From SCBR16-9 sp964537975 (lineage in GTDB: Bacteria; Hydrogenedentota; Hydrogenedentia; Hydrogenedentales; SCBR16-9), in assembly GCA_964537975.1 (NCBI GenBank), contig CAZIDP010000004.1, positions 88,947 to 152,946 of the forward strand: a stretch of DNA of 64,000 nucleotides. The letters are read 5' to 3'. The notes below the pieces were generated by a model. It made no database searches and was not told the DNA's origin. It worked only from the letters and a program-made list of their open reading frames with translations. The position numbers and the translations under genes are program-made. Below, piece after piece: positions 1 through 7,397 of the stretch; within the stretch, counting starts at the first letter, position 1; the number at the start of each line of letters is the position of its first letter.

Positions 1-304
1 ATTCACTGACAGGCTTCTCTGCCAGCACGGCAGCCAGGGCCAGCACACCTCTGGCTTGCGCCACTGTGATACCGGTCGTGACATTTTGTTTGAAATACAA
101 TCTCTCCAGTGCCACAAAATCCGGATCATGCAAAACGAGGAGACGTTGCGCCTCCTCGTAGATGATTTTTAATCGGTCTGCAAAAAATAAATCCGGTGAT
201 GTTCGAATCACACCATGGGCGATGTGAATCAGCTTGCTTCCCTGTTTTTCGACTACCCCGTATCCTGTAGTTGCAGTACCGGGATCAAATCCCAACACAC
301 GCAT
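1..304 (-). CDS. ruvC: RuvC crossover junction endodeoxyribonuclease (3'-truncated by window edge)
   Basis: The reverse strand from an ATG at 304 is open to the window edge, giving the first ~101 residues. It begins MRVLGFDPGTATTGYGVV, the RuvC N-terminal motif with the first catalytic Asp at position 7. Further on, LERLYFKQNVTTGITVAQARG matches the second conserved block with its catalytic Glu. RuvC is the Holliday-junction resolvase that cuts the junction held by RuvAB. It lies 44 bp downstream of yebC on the same strand; yebC-ruvC is a common bacterial pair, so co-transcription is likely. The C-terminal third with the last acidic residues lies outside the window. The family assignment is firm. 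Confidence 0.93.
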   Translation of the reverse strand, partial: MRVLGFDPGTATTGYGVVEKQGSKLIHIAHGVIRTSPDLFFADRLKIIYEEAQRLLVLHDPDFVALERLYFKQNVTTGITVAQARGVLALAAVLAEKPVSE

Positions 305-348
305 AACGCTGCCCCGTGCTACTCTGACAGGAATTGTGCCCTGGTGCA

Positions 349-1101
349 CTACTCTGCCATGGCTTCGGCAAGAACGGCCTCATTTACTTCAAGGTTACTG
401 TAGACATCCTGGACATCATCGTTGTCTTCCAACGATTCAATCAGGTTCAATACAGAACGGATGGCATGCGCATCGACCTCAATAGTCGTTTTGGGTAGCA
501 TGGTCAGCTTGGCTTCCTCTGGCGGATGTCCCATTTCTTCCAGGGCACTCGCCACCGCATGCAGCAGGGTTGGTTCAGTGGTGATTTCATACAAATCACC
601 TTCTACATCAACATCTTCGGCACCAGCTTCTATGGCCTTGTCGAATACTTCCTCTTCGCTGAGGTTTTCTTTTGGTAGGGTGATTATCCCTTTCTCTTCG
701 AAATTCCAGCTTACCGCGCCATTTTCTGCCATGCTGCCGTTGTACTTGTTAACCAAGTGCCGTATCTCTGCTACGGTTCGCCGCTTGTTGTCGGTCAGAA
801 TATCCACGATAAGCCCTACACCAGCCGGGCCATAACATTCATAGCGACTGTCTTCATAGGAAACACCCGGCAGTTCGCCGGTTCCCTTTTTAATTGCACG
901 CTCAATGTTGTCATTGGGCATGTTGGCGTTACGGGCAGCATTTAATACGGTGCGTAATCGTGGATTGGCTACCGGATCACCACCGCCAATCTTGGCTGCC
1001 ACGGTGATTTCTTTTGCAAGACGTGAAAATATTTTTCCACGCTTTGCATCCAAAGCCCCTTTTTTACGCTTGATGGTGCTCCACTTTGAATGACCCGACA
1101 T
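349..1101 (-). CDS. yebC: YebC/PmpR-family regulator (TACO1-like)
   Basis: A 250-residue protein starting MSGHSKWSTIKRKKGALDAK, the signature N-terminus of the YebC/PmpR/TACO1 family. Its length is normal for the family, and the three-domain organisation is intact, including the acidic middle section and the GPAGVGLIVDILTDNKRRT block. Members bind nucleic acid. They have been described as transcription regulators and, more recently, as ribosome-associated factors that relieve stalling at proline-rich stretches. Here the protein is cytoplasmic, and the neighbouring ruvC gives the classic yebC-ruvC order. The start is fixed by family homology. The family call is firm, but the exact role in this organism cannot be read from sequence. 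Confidence 0.95.
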   Translation of the reverse strand: MSGHSKWSTIKRKKGALDAKRGKIFSRLAKEITVAAKIGGGDPVANPRLRTVLNAARNANMPNDNIERAIKKGTGELPGVSYEDSRYECYGPAGVGLIVDILTDNKRRTVAEIRHLVNKYNGSMAENGAVSWNFEEKGIITLPKENLSEEEVFDKAIEAGAEDVDVEGDLYEITTEPTLLHAVASALEEMGHPPEEAKLTMLPKTTIEVDAHAIRSVLNLIESLEDNDDVQDVYSNLEVNEAVLAEAMAE

Positions 1102-1256
1102 GTATTTGATTCTCCACCAGAATGCTGCGTTTCGTTTGGATTTTCGTTATTTTTGAGTGTGTAGCATACCAAAATCCTACCGATTTGTGCAATAGGTACC
1201 AGCAAAAATTCAGCAGAGATGCATGCAGGCTCTCAATTCGTTGCCTGCCTGTAGTG

Positions 1257-2198
1257 TTATTGTTGCGAAGACTCATATTCGACGAATGCTGTTTCAATTC
1301 CAGCTTCATCGGCATTGCCCATATGGGTCAGCATGCGGTATTTCAAGGTAAATGACGCACCGGGTTCCAACAGGTGGCTTTCTGTATGGGGCCAGGAAAC
1401 TCCCAGGAATCCATAATGACGCAGTATCCATCCTGGATGCGGATAGCCGGGATTCTGTGGGTGTTGAAATATCGCAATACCAGACTTATCACCATCCAAA
1501 TCATCGGCAGATATTGCGTACGAGACGTCCACCCACGGAGATTCCAAGTAGAGTTTGTCCTCATCCACAACACCGGGTTGTGCAGTAAAAGTCAATGGTT
1601 CCCGGGTAGAATCAGGCCGAACATTCAAGCCGCCATATCCTTTATTTTCTTCCGGGGCACCATAGAATCCAACAGTAGAATCATGTCTGTTCGTATAGGT
1701 CATAACCACATCAATGACCCGCTTGTTATCTTGATAAGCATGAACAGTCAATTCAAATTGTTCTTCCAATACAGCGACTTCCGGGGCATCATCAAAGGAC
1801 CAGATATTGTTAAACATAAGAACTGCCTGTTTGGAGTCAAGTGCATCTATACGCCAGGAACGGACATGGGGCCGTGCTTCACTCAATAACCATACATTCA
1901 AGTTGCGTTCACCCGCACGCACATCCGGCCAGGCAGCAAATACGCCACGATGGTGGTAATGGTCATCGGGGAAATCTTCTGTCAACGGATTTCCAGCCGG
2001 ATCATACAGTGGATGGATATATCCCGCACGTGTCTGGTGTTCTGGAACACCTTCCGGTGCTGGCACGGATTGAATTCGATAGACCAGCACGGGAGCACCA
2101 TTTTCATACAATGTCAACGTATCGCCATCCTGTTCCACAACAAAACCTGTGGGGACGGTCAATACGACAGACAACAATAGGGTAGTCATTACAGACAT
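1257..2198 (-). CDS. Secreted DUF6807 (PmoA-like) protein
   Basis: A 313-residue protein with an N-terminal hydrophobic signal sequence (residues 1-22) and the DUF6807/'PmoA family' pattern: a TRAGYIHPLYDPAGNPLTEDFP segment followed by DHYHHRGVFAAW. These proteins are common near Gfo/Idh oxidoreductases and glycoside-degrading genes in PVC-type bacteria; their biochemical function is not established and the 'methane oxygenase' name is a legacy label. The reading frame also has a TTG at 2216, but the ATG at 2198 follows a GAGAGG ribosome site and gives a cleaner signal peptide, so it is preferred. It lies 23 bp downstream of the enolase-superfamily gene and is probably co-transcribed, suggesting a role in sugar-acid or glycoside catabolism (inference). 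Confidence 0.85.
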   Translation of the reverse strand: MSVMTTLLLSVVLTVPTGFVVEQDGDTLTLYENGAPVLVYRIQSVPAPEGVPEHQTRAGYIHPLYDPAGNPLTEDFPDDHYHHRGVFAAWPDVRAGERNLNVWLLSEARPHVRSWRIDALDSKQAVLMFNNIWSFDDAPEVAVLEEQFELTVHAYQDNKRVIDVVMTYTNRHDSTVGFYGAPEENKGYGGLNVRPDSTREPLTFTAQPGVVDEDKLYLESPWVDVSYAISADDLDGDKSGIAIFQHPQNPGYPHPGWILRHYGFLGVSWPHTESHLLEPGASFTLKYRMLTHMGNADEAGIETAFVEYESSQQ

Positions 2199-2221
2199 GA
2201 CAAGATTCCTCTCCAATTGTT

Positions 2222-3382
2222 TTATATTTTGGATCGTTCCATTAAATTCTGTACTTTTTCTTCGTCTACTTCAATACCCAGCCCCGGCCCCTTGGGAATT
2301 CGAATCCTGCCATTCTCAACAGTAAAAGGCTCTTTCAATACACTTTCACCCAGGAATTGTGGACCATTCAATGCAGCAGGGTATTTTAAGCCAAAAGCGC
2401 CATATAAAATTAATGAGGCAGCCAACGATACATCCGGGTCCGTCAGTCCACTACCTAAAAACATTTTGCCAGAGTCTTGCAGAATTTGCAGTTGGCGTGC
2501 TGCCGATTGTAACCCGCCACACCGTGCTGGCTTCATGGCCATCCCGTCACACATATCCAGCTTGATAAATTCCAGTAAATCGGCAGGTGTCACAACCCCT
2601 TCGTCGATAATGATTGGAATGGGACTGACGCGGCGGATTTCCTGATATGCACTGATGCGGTTTATGGGGACAGGTTGTTCAAAGACTGCGGCCCCAGCTT
2701 CGGCGATTCTTGGCGCCATATATATAGCTTCTGGGGGCTCAAAACCACCGTTGGCATCTGCCCACAAGAACCCGTCCGGTACTTCTGCTTTCACCATACG
2801 GCATAATTCCAAATCAAACTTGGGATCAGGTGCGATTTTGATATTAAAATGTTCATATCCACGCTTTTTGCCTTCAGCGATCAGCGGAGCGACATCATCA
2901 AGCGTAACCGGGTTTAAGGTCCAGCTTAATGTTAAATCATCTGGTGTTGTGCGCCCCCAGAATTCCGCCATATTCAGTCCAGTTGATCTCCCAATCAAGT
3001 CGTGAATGGCAATATCAATACCTGCTTTGGTTATTGGCGCGCCAGTAGAGAATCCATTAGCAATTTCCTTATTCATTACTTTGTGGATAGATTCCAGATC
3101 GAAAGGATTCATGCCAGAAAGAATCGGGATCAGGTAGTTTTCAAGCGTGGAAACAGCACCTTCCAGAGTCTCATAGCTCCATCTCGGAACAGGGACACTC
3201 TCCCCCCATCCAACGGTTCCGTCACTCGCCGTAATCTTAATCAATACAGCCGGTCGTCCCCCACCAGAAATGGGGCCTTCAAAAAACCGGAATCGCATCA
3301 TCGTCGGGTAACGTACCGGGAAAAGCTCAGTTTTTTCTATGGTGATGGGCTTACGTAAATCCGCCAGGGGTATTTCATGCAT
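2222..3382 (-). CDS. Enolase-superfamily enzyme, muconate-lactonizing (MLE) subgroup
   Basis: A 386-residue protein of normal length for the superfamily. The three metal ligands sit in WADANGGF (Asp), VFEQPVP (Glu) and IIDEGV (Asp). A catalytic Lys at the end of the sixth strand is in MAMKPARCGG, which places it in the MLE rather than the mandelate-racemase subgroup. The second-strand motif is FNIKIA, where the usual KxK has Asn for the first Lys but keeps the second, catalytic one. Substrates of the subgroup include dipeptides, N-acyl amino acids and muconates, and none can be chosen here. It is the first gene of a two-gene unit with the DUF6807 protein. No signal peptide is present, so it is cytoplasmic. 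Confidence 0.85.
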   Translation of the reverse strand: MHEIPLADLRKPITIEKTELFPVRYPTMMRFRFFEGPISGGGRPAVLIKITASDGTVGWGESVPVPRWSYETLEGAVSTLENYLIPILSGMNPFDLESIHKVMNKEIANGFSTGAPITKAGIDIAIHDLIGRSTGLNMAEFWGRTTPDDLTLSWTLNPVTLDDVAPLIAEGKKRGYEHFNIKIAPDPKFDLELCRMVKAEVPDGFLWADANGGFEPPEAIYMAPRIAEAGAAVFEQPVPINRISAYQEIRRVSPIPIIIDEGVVTPADLLEFIKLDMCDGMAMKPARCGGLQSAARQLQILQDSGKMFLGSGLTDPDVSLAASLILYGAFGLKYPAALNGPQFLGESVLKEPFTVENGRIRIPKGPGLGIEVDEEKVQNLMERSKI

Positions 3383-3557
3383 CGTGTCTCTCGCATTGCT
3401 GAGTTATATGACTTGTGAAGTTATTTCAAGTTACAAAAATGAAAGCATTCTTATAGATGAAGCCATCTTAGCAAGTTGCTACTGTATGGTCAAGACACCG
3501 AATTTTCAATAAAAACTCTGAGCAATATAAAGTCCATACCTTATCGCATGAATACGC

Positions 3558-3573
3558 TGGCATCTATATGCCA
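3558..3573. promoter_or_regulatory. Inverted repeat TGGCAT-N4-ATGCCA, possible operator
   Basis: A perfect 6-bp inverted repeat with a 4-bp spacer lies about 175 bp upstream of the enolase-superfamily gene. On the minus strand it also resembles a sigma-54 element, but its GG-to-GC distance is 9 rather than 10 bases. It could be an operator or chance; the sequence alone does not decide. Confidence 0.3.
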
Positions 3574-3793
3574 AGTTCCTGGTTGCAGCAGCATTTTGTA
3601 GAATTTAAATTAAATGAGATGACACGGTAGTAGATGTATTCCCATTTTCAAGCTGCAGAATATTCCAATAGCGGCAAAAAAGTCCTGTGTGTTGTTTATG
3701 ATGCAATTTTCCACGAAAACCTTTCACCCATTGCATAGTGCTGTTTTCATGCTTTTTTCTTGTCAATACACCAGTATCTCCAAAAAATATCGG

Positions 3794-3810
3794 TTGGCAC
3801 AGCTATTGCA
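3794..3810 (+). promoter_or_regulatory. Sigma-54 (-24/-12) promoter of the flagellar operon
   Basis: TTGGCACAGCTATTGCA matches the sigma-54 consensus TTGGCAC-N5-TTGCW, with exactly 10 bases between the invariant GG (3796-3797) and GC (3808-3809). Transcription would begin near 3821, leaving a ~200-nt leader before flgF. Sigma-54 control of rod, ring and hook-associated genes is common in polar flagellar hierarchies, so the context supports the call. Confidence 0.85.
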
Positions 3811-3830
3811 TACCCTAATCATTAGAATCC

Positions 3831-3926
3831 GGCTCCCATCCGGGTTTTCCTCATGAGTGGTTGGCCCGACGCAACGAAGTACATTGTCCCATGTGTTTCT
3901 GTATCCGTCGCGGGATGGCGCGGGCC
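3831..3926 (+). ncRNA. Structured 5' leader of the flagellar operon (candidate)
   Basis: This G+C-rich block lies in an otherwise AT-rich leader. GGCCCG (3863-3868) can pair with CGGGCC (3921-3926), CGACG (3867-3871) with CGTCG (3906-3910), and CCATCC (3836-3841) with GGATGG (3913-3918). Some pairings are mutually exclusive, as in switching leaders. It does not match the c-di-GMP-I riboswitch consensus. Regulatory function is inference. Confidence 0.35.
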
Positions 3927-4021
3927 TTCCCTGATTTTAGCCAGCATATTTAATTATGTGCTGAAAAAATATAAAGGTTGAATGGAGTATTGCGAAGCAT
4001 TAAAAATCTGGAAATACAAGC

Positions 4022-4783
4022 ATGATACAGGGATTATATACGGCAGCCGGTGGAATGCTGGCAGTAGAAAAACGTCAAGATATTCTGGCCAACAATATTG
4101 CGAATGTCTCCACACCCGGATATAAACGTCATGCCCCAGTGCAACTTGGTTTCAATGAAATTTTTTCTGAAACTTTACGTCGCCCTTTTCACTTTGATTC
4201 TGATTCTGCACCTGCTGGCGGTGTTCGTATCGTAGAATCATACAGTGATCTTGCCGCAGGTGTTTTGCGTAAAACGGACAATCCATTTCAAATGGCTTTA
4301 ATCGGCCCTGGGTATTTCGTAATTGACACACCAGAGGGAGACCGTTACAGCCGAAGTGGTGATTTTATGGTGGACCCGCAAGGCGAGCTTGCTACACACG
4401 AAGGGTATAAAGTCCTTGGCATAAACGGCCAGCCCATCTCTGTAGATGGTGCCGAGGTGAATATAGGTGCAGATGGTGGTGTGCAGGTAGATGGATTCCC
4501 TGCGGGACAACTTCAAATTGTGGAGTTTGCAGAACCCACACGTTTGCTGCGTGAAGGGGACAACCTGTACTTCGCAACAGATGAAGTCCTGGAAAATTCT
4601 GCCCAGGCTGCTGAAACACAGGTCGCACATAAACATTTGGAAATGTCCAATGTAAACCTTCCCAATGAACTCATCAATATGATGATGGGGATGCGTGCTT
4701 ATGAGGCCAATCAACAAGTTATACAAGCTCTGGACGGTACAGTTGGACGCCTGATCGAACAAGTCGGCATGCCAACTATGTAA
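4022..4783 (+). CDS. flgF: Flagellar proximal rod protein FlgF
   Basis: A 253-residue FlgF/FlgG-type rod protein. The N-terminus MIQGLYTAAGGMLAVEKRQD with ILANNIANVSTPGYKR is the flagellar rod/hook signature. The C-terminus carries NVNLPNELINMMMGMRAYEANQQVIQALDGT, the conserved terminal helix that packs with the N-terminal helix in the rod coiled coil. It is the first gene of the operon and precedes flgG, the standard order, which separates it from its paralogue. No cleavable signal peptide is present, as expected for a substrate of the flagellar type III apparatus. Transcription is predicted from the sigma-54 promoter at 3794-3810. Confidence 0.93.
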   Translation: MIQGLYTAAGGMLAVEKRQDILANNIANVSTPGYKRHAPVQLGFNEIFSETLRRPFHFDSDSAPAGGVRIVESYSDLAAGVLRKTDNPFQMALIGPGYFVIDTPEGDRYSRSGDFMVDPQGELATHEGYKVLGINGQPISVDGAEVNIGADGGVQVDGFPAGQLQIVEFAEPTRLLREGDNLYFATDEVLENSAQAAETQVAHKHLEMSNVNLPNELINMMMGMRAYEANQQVIQALDGTVGRLIEQVGMPTM

Positions 4784-4878
4784 ATATTGACCTAAAAAAT
4801 ATTATCTAACATGAAATATTATCAAAGTTATTTATCGCTCGCATTCAAAGATTTCGCAATGGCAGGGAGTAATTCATA

Positions 4879-5670
4879 ATGATTCGATCCATGTTTACCG
4901 CGGCAACAGGCATGATTGCGCAACAGTTGTCCATTGACACCATTGCGAACAACCTCGCAAACGTGAATACGACGGGGTTCAAAAAAAGCCGTGTTAACTT
5001 TCAGGATTTACTCTATGAAACCATTAAGCCAGCCGGTAGCGAAACAGCCGCTGGTACCACGATACCGGAAGGTATCCAGGTAGGGCATGGTACGCGCCCA
5101 TCGGCTATCGCAAAAGTGTTTACGCCAGGCGCTTTCATTCAAACGGGTAATGCTTTGGATATTGCTATCGAGGGAGATGGATTCTTTCAGATAGAAATGC
5201 CAGACGGAGGCACGTCCTACACGCGGGATGGTTCTTTCAAAATCAATGAAGAGGGAACGATCATGACAGCAGATGGTTATCCATTGGTGCCAGGGATCAA
5301 CATACCCAATGAAGCAGAATTGGTATCCATCGGTTCTGATGGCACGGTTTCAGCACGGCTGCCAGGAGACAATACCCCGCAAGTGCTGGGCAATCTGCAA
5401 CTGGTGCGTTTTTCGAATCCAGCAGGACTGGATGCACGATTGGGACGCAATTTACTACTGGAGACCCAGGCATCAGGTGCACCAAATCAAGGACAACCAG
5501 GCCTGGATGGATTGGGAACCATAGTTCAAGGTTTTCTGGAAAACTCGAATGTTCAGGTAGTTGAAGAAATATTGCAAATGATTATTGCACAGCGGGCATA
5601 CGAAGCAAATTCAAAAGTGATTCAAACATCAGATGAAATGCTGCAAACAGCCAATAATGTACGCCGCTAA
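4879..5670 (+). CDS. flgG: Flagellar distal rod protein FlgG
   Basis: A 263-residue distal rod protein of canonical length. It starts MIRSMFTAATGMIAQQ, followed by IANNLANVNTTGFKKSRVNFQDLLY, which is diagnostic for FlgG. The middle has GNALDIAIEGDGFFQI, and the C-terminus has NVQVVEEILQMIIAQRAYEANSKVIQ. FlgG forms the drive shaft through the periplasm inside the P and L rings, which are encoded just downstream. The start follows a GGCAGGGAG-type ribosome site at 4861-4869. Confidence is high. Confidence 0.96.
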   Translation: MIRSMFTAATGMIAQQLSIDTIANNLANVNTTGFKKSRVNFQDLLYETIKPAGSETAAGTTIPEGIQVGHGTRPSAIAKVFTPGAFIQTGNALDIAIEGDGFFQIEMPDGGTSYTRDGSFKINEEGTIMTADGYPLVPGINIPNEAELVSIGSDGTVSARLPGDNTPQVLGNLQLVRFSNPAGLDARLGRNLLLETQASGAPNQGQPGLDGLGTIVQGFLENSNVQVVEEILQMIIAQRAYEANSKVIQTSDEMLQTANNVRR

Positions 5671-5700
5671 TTCCAATCATAAACGATGAGGATCTTGGAC

Positions 5701-6714
5701 ATGCCATTTAATATTCGATTTACCAGAAACAGACCTGTGCTGCAACCCACGCTCACATTCGTCGGTGTTGTCATACTCTTATGTGGCGCAATGGCACTTC
5801 ATGCAGAAGAATTGGAGATCGAGGGAAATACATTAATGCTGCGTGAAGAAGCCTATGTGAAAGGTCCGCAAGTTTTATTGGGTGATGTTGCCGACATTAT
5901 TGGAAATCCAGAACTCGTTGCATCACTTGCAGACATCGAATTGACCAGTGCAGCACAACCAGGTGGAAGCAAGCGAGTGAATGCTGCCTTGATCGAGGCA
6001 CGCCTGCGTAACGCTGGTATATCAGCAGAAGCGGTCACGTTGAAAGGCGCAAACTCTATTCAAGCTCGTACCCTTCATCATGAAATAAGTCGGCATGAAG
6101 TTGTCGCATCATTGCATGAATTCATTGAAATGGATATGCCATGGGAGCCGACAGTTGCCGAAATTGTTATACCGCCACCAAGCGAAGACTACATAGTTCC
6201 CGAGGGACAGGTCTCGATAACCTGGAACACCAACCCGAGTTATCAATACCTGGGGCCAGGTACATTTCGTGGAAGCATTGAAGTGGATGGTGTAATGCAA
6301 CGCACTATTCTGGTCCGGGCCGATGTCGATGCCTATGTTGAAGTGTTGACCGTTGCAACGGACATACTCCGTGGCAAGCCCATCAGGTTGTCTGATCTGG
6401 AAATACAAAAACAGGCTCTTTCCAAAGTACCCAGTGGCGCATTGACCAGTCCGGAGGAAGCGGTTGGGATGATATCAAGGCGAACTCTTTTCCCCGGGAT
6501 GCTGTTGACCAACCGCAATGTCGAAGCGCCCGTAGTAGTGCGTCGAAATCAAATAGTTCCGGTTTTACTACAGTCAGGTTCACTGACTGTTCAAGCCCAG
6601 GGTCGTGCCCTGGCCAATGGCCGGGTTGGCGATCTGATTAATTGTGCCAATCTAAATTCACGTGAAGAATATCAGGGTATTGTTCGACAAGATGGTGTTG
6701 TCGTTGTTCACTGA
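5701..6714 (+). CDS. flgA: Flagellar P-ring assembly chaperone FlgA
   Basis: A protein of about 337 residues with an N-terminal membrane/signal segment (hydrophobic stretch about residues 20-34 ending near AMALHA). Its C-terminal half is the SAF/FlgA domain: DILRGKPIRLSDLEIQ, SRRTLFPGMLLTNRNVEAP and an SGSLTVQAQGRALANGRVGD segment. FlgA is the periplasmic chaperone for FlgI P-ring assembly. The frame opens at 5686, but the ATG at 5701 has an AGGA ribosome site 8-9 bases upstream and is preferred. The stop overlaps the spurious ATG at 6714 and lies 14 bp before the real flgH start. It is somewhat longer than enteric FlgA because of an extended N-terminal region. Confidence 0.9.
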   Translation: MPFNIRFTRNRPVLQPTLTFVGVVILLCGAMALHAEELEIEGNTLMLREEAYVKGPQVLLGDVADIIGNPELVASLADIELTSAAQPGGSKRVNAALIEARLRNAGISAEAVTLKGANSIQARTLHHEISRHEVVASLHEFIEMDMPWEPTVAEIVIPPPSEDYIVPEGQVSITWNTNPSYQYLGPGTFRGSIEVDGVMQRTILVRADVDAYVEVLTVATDILRGKPIRLSDLEIQKQALSKVPSGALTSPEEAVGMISRRTLFPGMLLTNRNVEAPVVVRRNQIVPVLLQSGSLTVQAQGRALANGRVGDLINCANLNSREEYQGIVRQDGVVVVH

Positions 6715-6728
6715 TGGAGGATTATTTC

Positions 6729-7361
6729 ATGCATAAAAAGCTCACAGTACTCACTGCAATGATGCTTTTCTTTGCCCCGGTTACCATGGCAGATTCGCTG
6801 TTCACGCAAGAAGCCGAACGTAGCGGTACGCTTATCACAGAACGCAAAGCGCGTTTCGAAGTCGGCGATATCATTACCGTGCTGGTCGAAGAAAGCATAT
6901 CGGCAAGTTCCTCTGCAAACACGAACACCAAGAAGGAATCCGACCTGCAACAAAACACGCCAGCGAATCAGAACACTTTCATCGCTGGAGAGAATGGTCT
7001 GAATTTGATTGATCCAGAAAAGCTGCCTAACTGGAATATAGGTGCAGAAAATGAGCACCGAACTACAGGTCAAACCCGGCGTACCAGCACATTGACGACG
7101 ACCATAACTTGTGTCGTAGTTGAAACATTGCCCAATGATACCTTGCGCATTGAGGGAGAACGCAAGGTAACCATTAATCGAGAAGATACCATTATGTCCA
7201 TGAGTGGAACTATTCGTGCCAAAGATGTTACTCCAGCCAATACGATTCCCTCGACTCAGGTTGCCGGAGCCAGTGTTGAGCTTAAAGGGAAAGGGCCGTT
7301 ATGGAACAACCAGCGCCGTGGTTTTATTACACGATTCCTGGATTGGTTTTCTCCTTATTAA
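6729..7361 (+). CDS. flgH: Flagellar L-ring protein FlgH, without a lipobox
   Basis: This 210-residue protein has the FlgH core: LITERKARFEVGDIITVLVEESISASSSA, a TSTLTTTITCVVVETLPNDTLRIEGER section and a VTPANTIPSTQVAGASVELKG C-terminal block. FlgH forms the outer-membrane L ring. The usual enteric protein is a lipoprotein; here the signal peptide ends APVTMADSLF with no Cys, so no lipid anchor is predicted. The ATG at 6729 lies 8 bases after GGAGG (6716-6720), while the upstream in-frame ATG at 6714 overlaps the flgA stop and has no ribosome site, so 6729 is chosen. The gene lies between flgA and flgI, as expected. Confidence 0.92.
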   Translation: MHKKLTVLTAMMLFFAPVTMADSLFTQEAERSGTLITERKARFEVGDIITVLVEESISASSSANTNTKKESDLQQNTPANQNTFIAGENGLNLIDPEKLPNWNIGAENEHRTTGQTRRTSTLTTTITCVVVETLPNDTLRIEGERKVTINREDTIMSMSGTIRAKDVTPANTIPSTQVAGASVELKGKGPLWNNQRRGFITRFLDWFSPY

Positions 7362-7397
7362 TCACTTCATACAGTACGACAATTTCATGAGGAACAC

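Larger units (their letters stand above)
3383..4021. other. Divergent intergenic region between enolase gene and flagellar operon
   Basis: The 639 bp contain no convincing ORF. They hold an inverted repeat (3558-3573), a sigma-54 promoter (3794-3810) and a structured leader ahead of flgF, each listed separately. The rest (3383-3550 and 3574-3790) shows no recognisable element beyond AT-rich promoter-like sequence that would serve the minus-strand enolase gene. Confidence 0.7.

Noticed and set aside
3551..3580. Sigma-54 promoter on the minus strand for the enolase gene
   Set aside because: The GG-to-GC distance is 9 bases, not 10; sigma-54 tolerates this poorly. Kept only as an inverted repeat.
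3831..3930. c-di-GMP-I (GEMM) riboswitch in the flgF leader, suggested by a GACGCAA stretch
   Set aside because: The upstream GCAAACC-type half and the tetraloop receptor of the consensus are absent, so only a generic structured leader is claimed.
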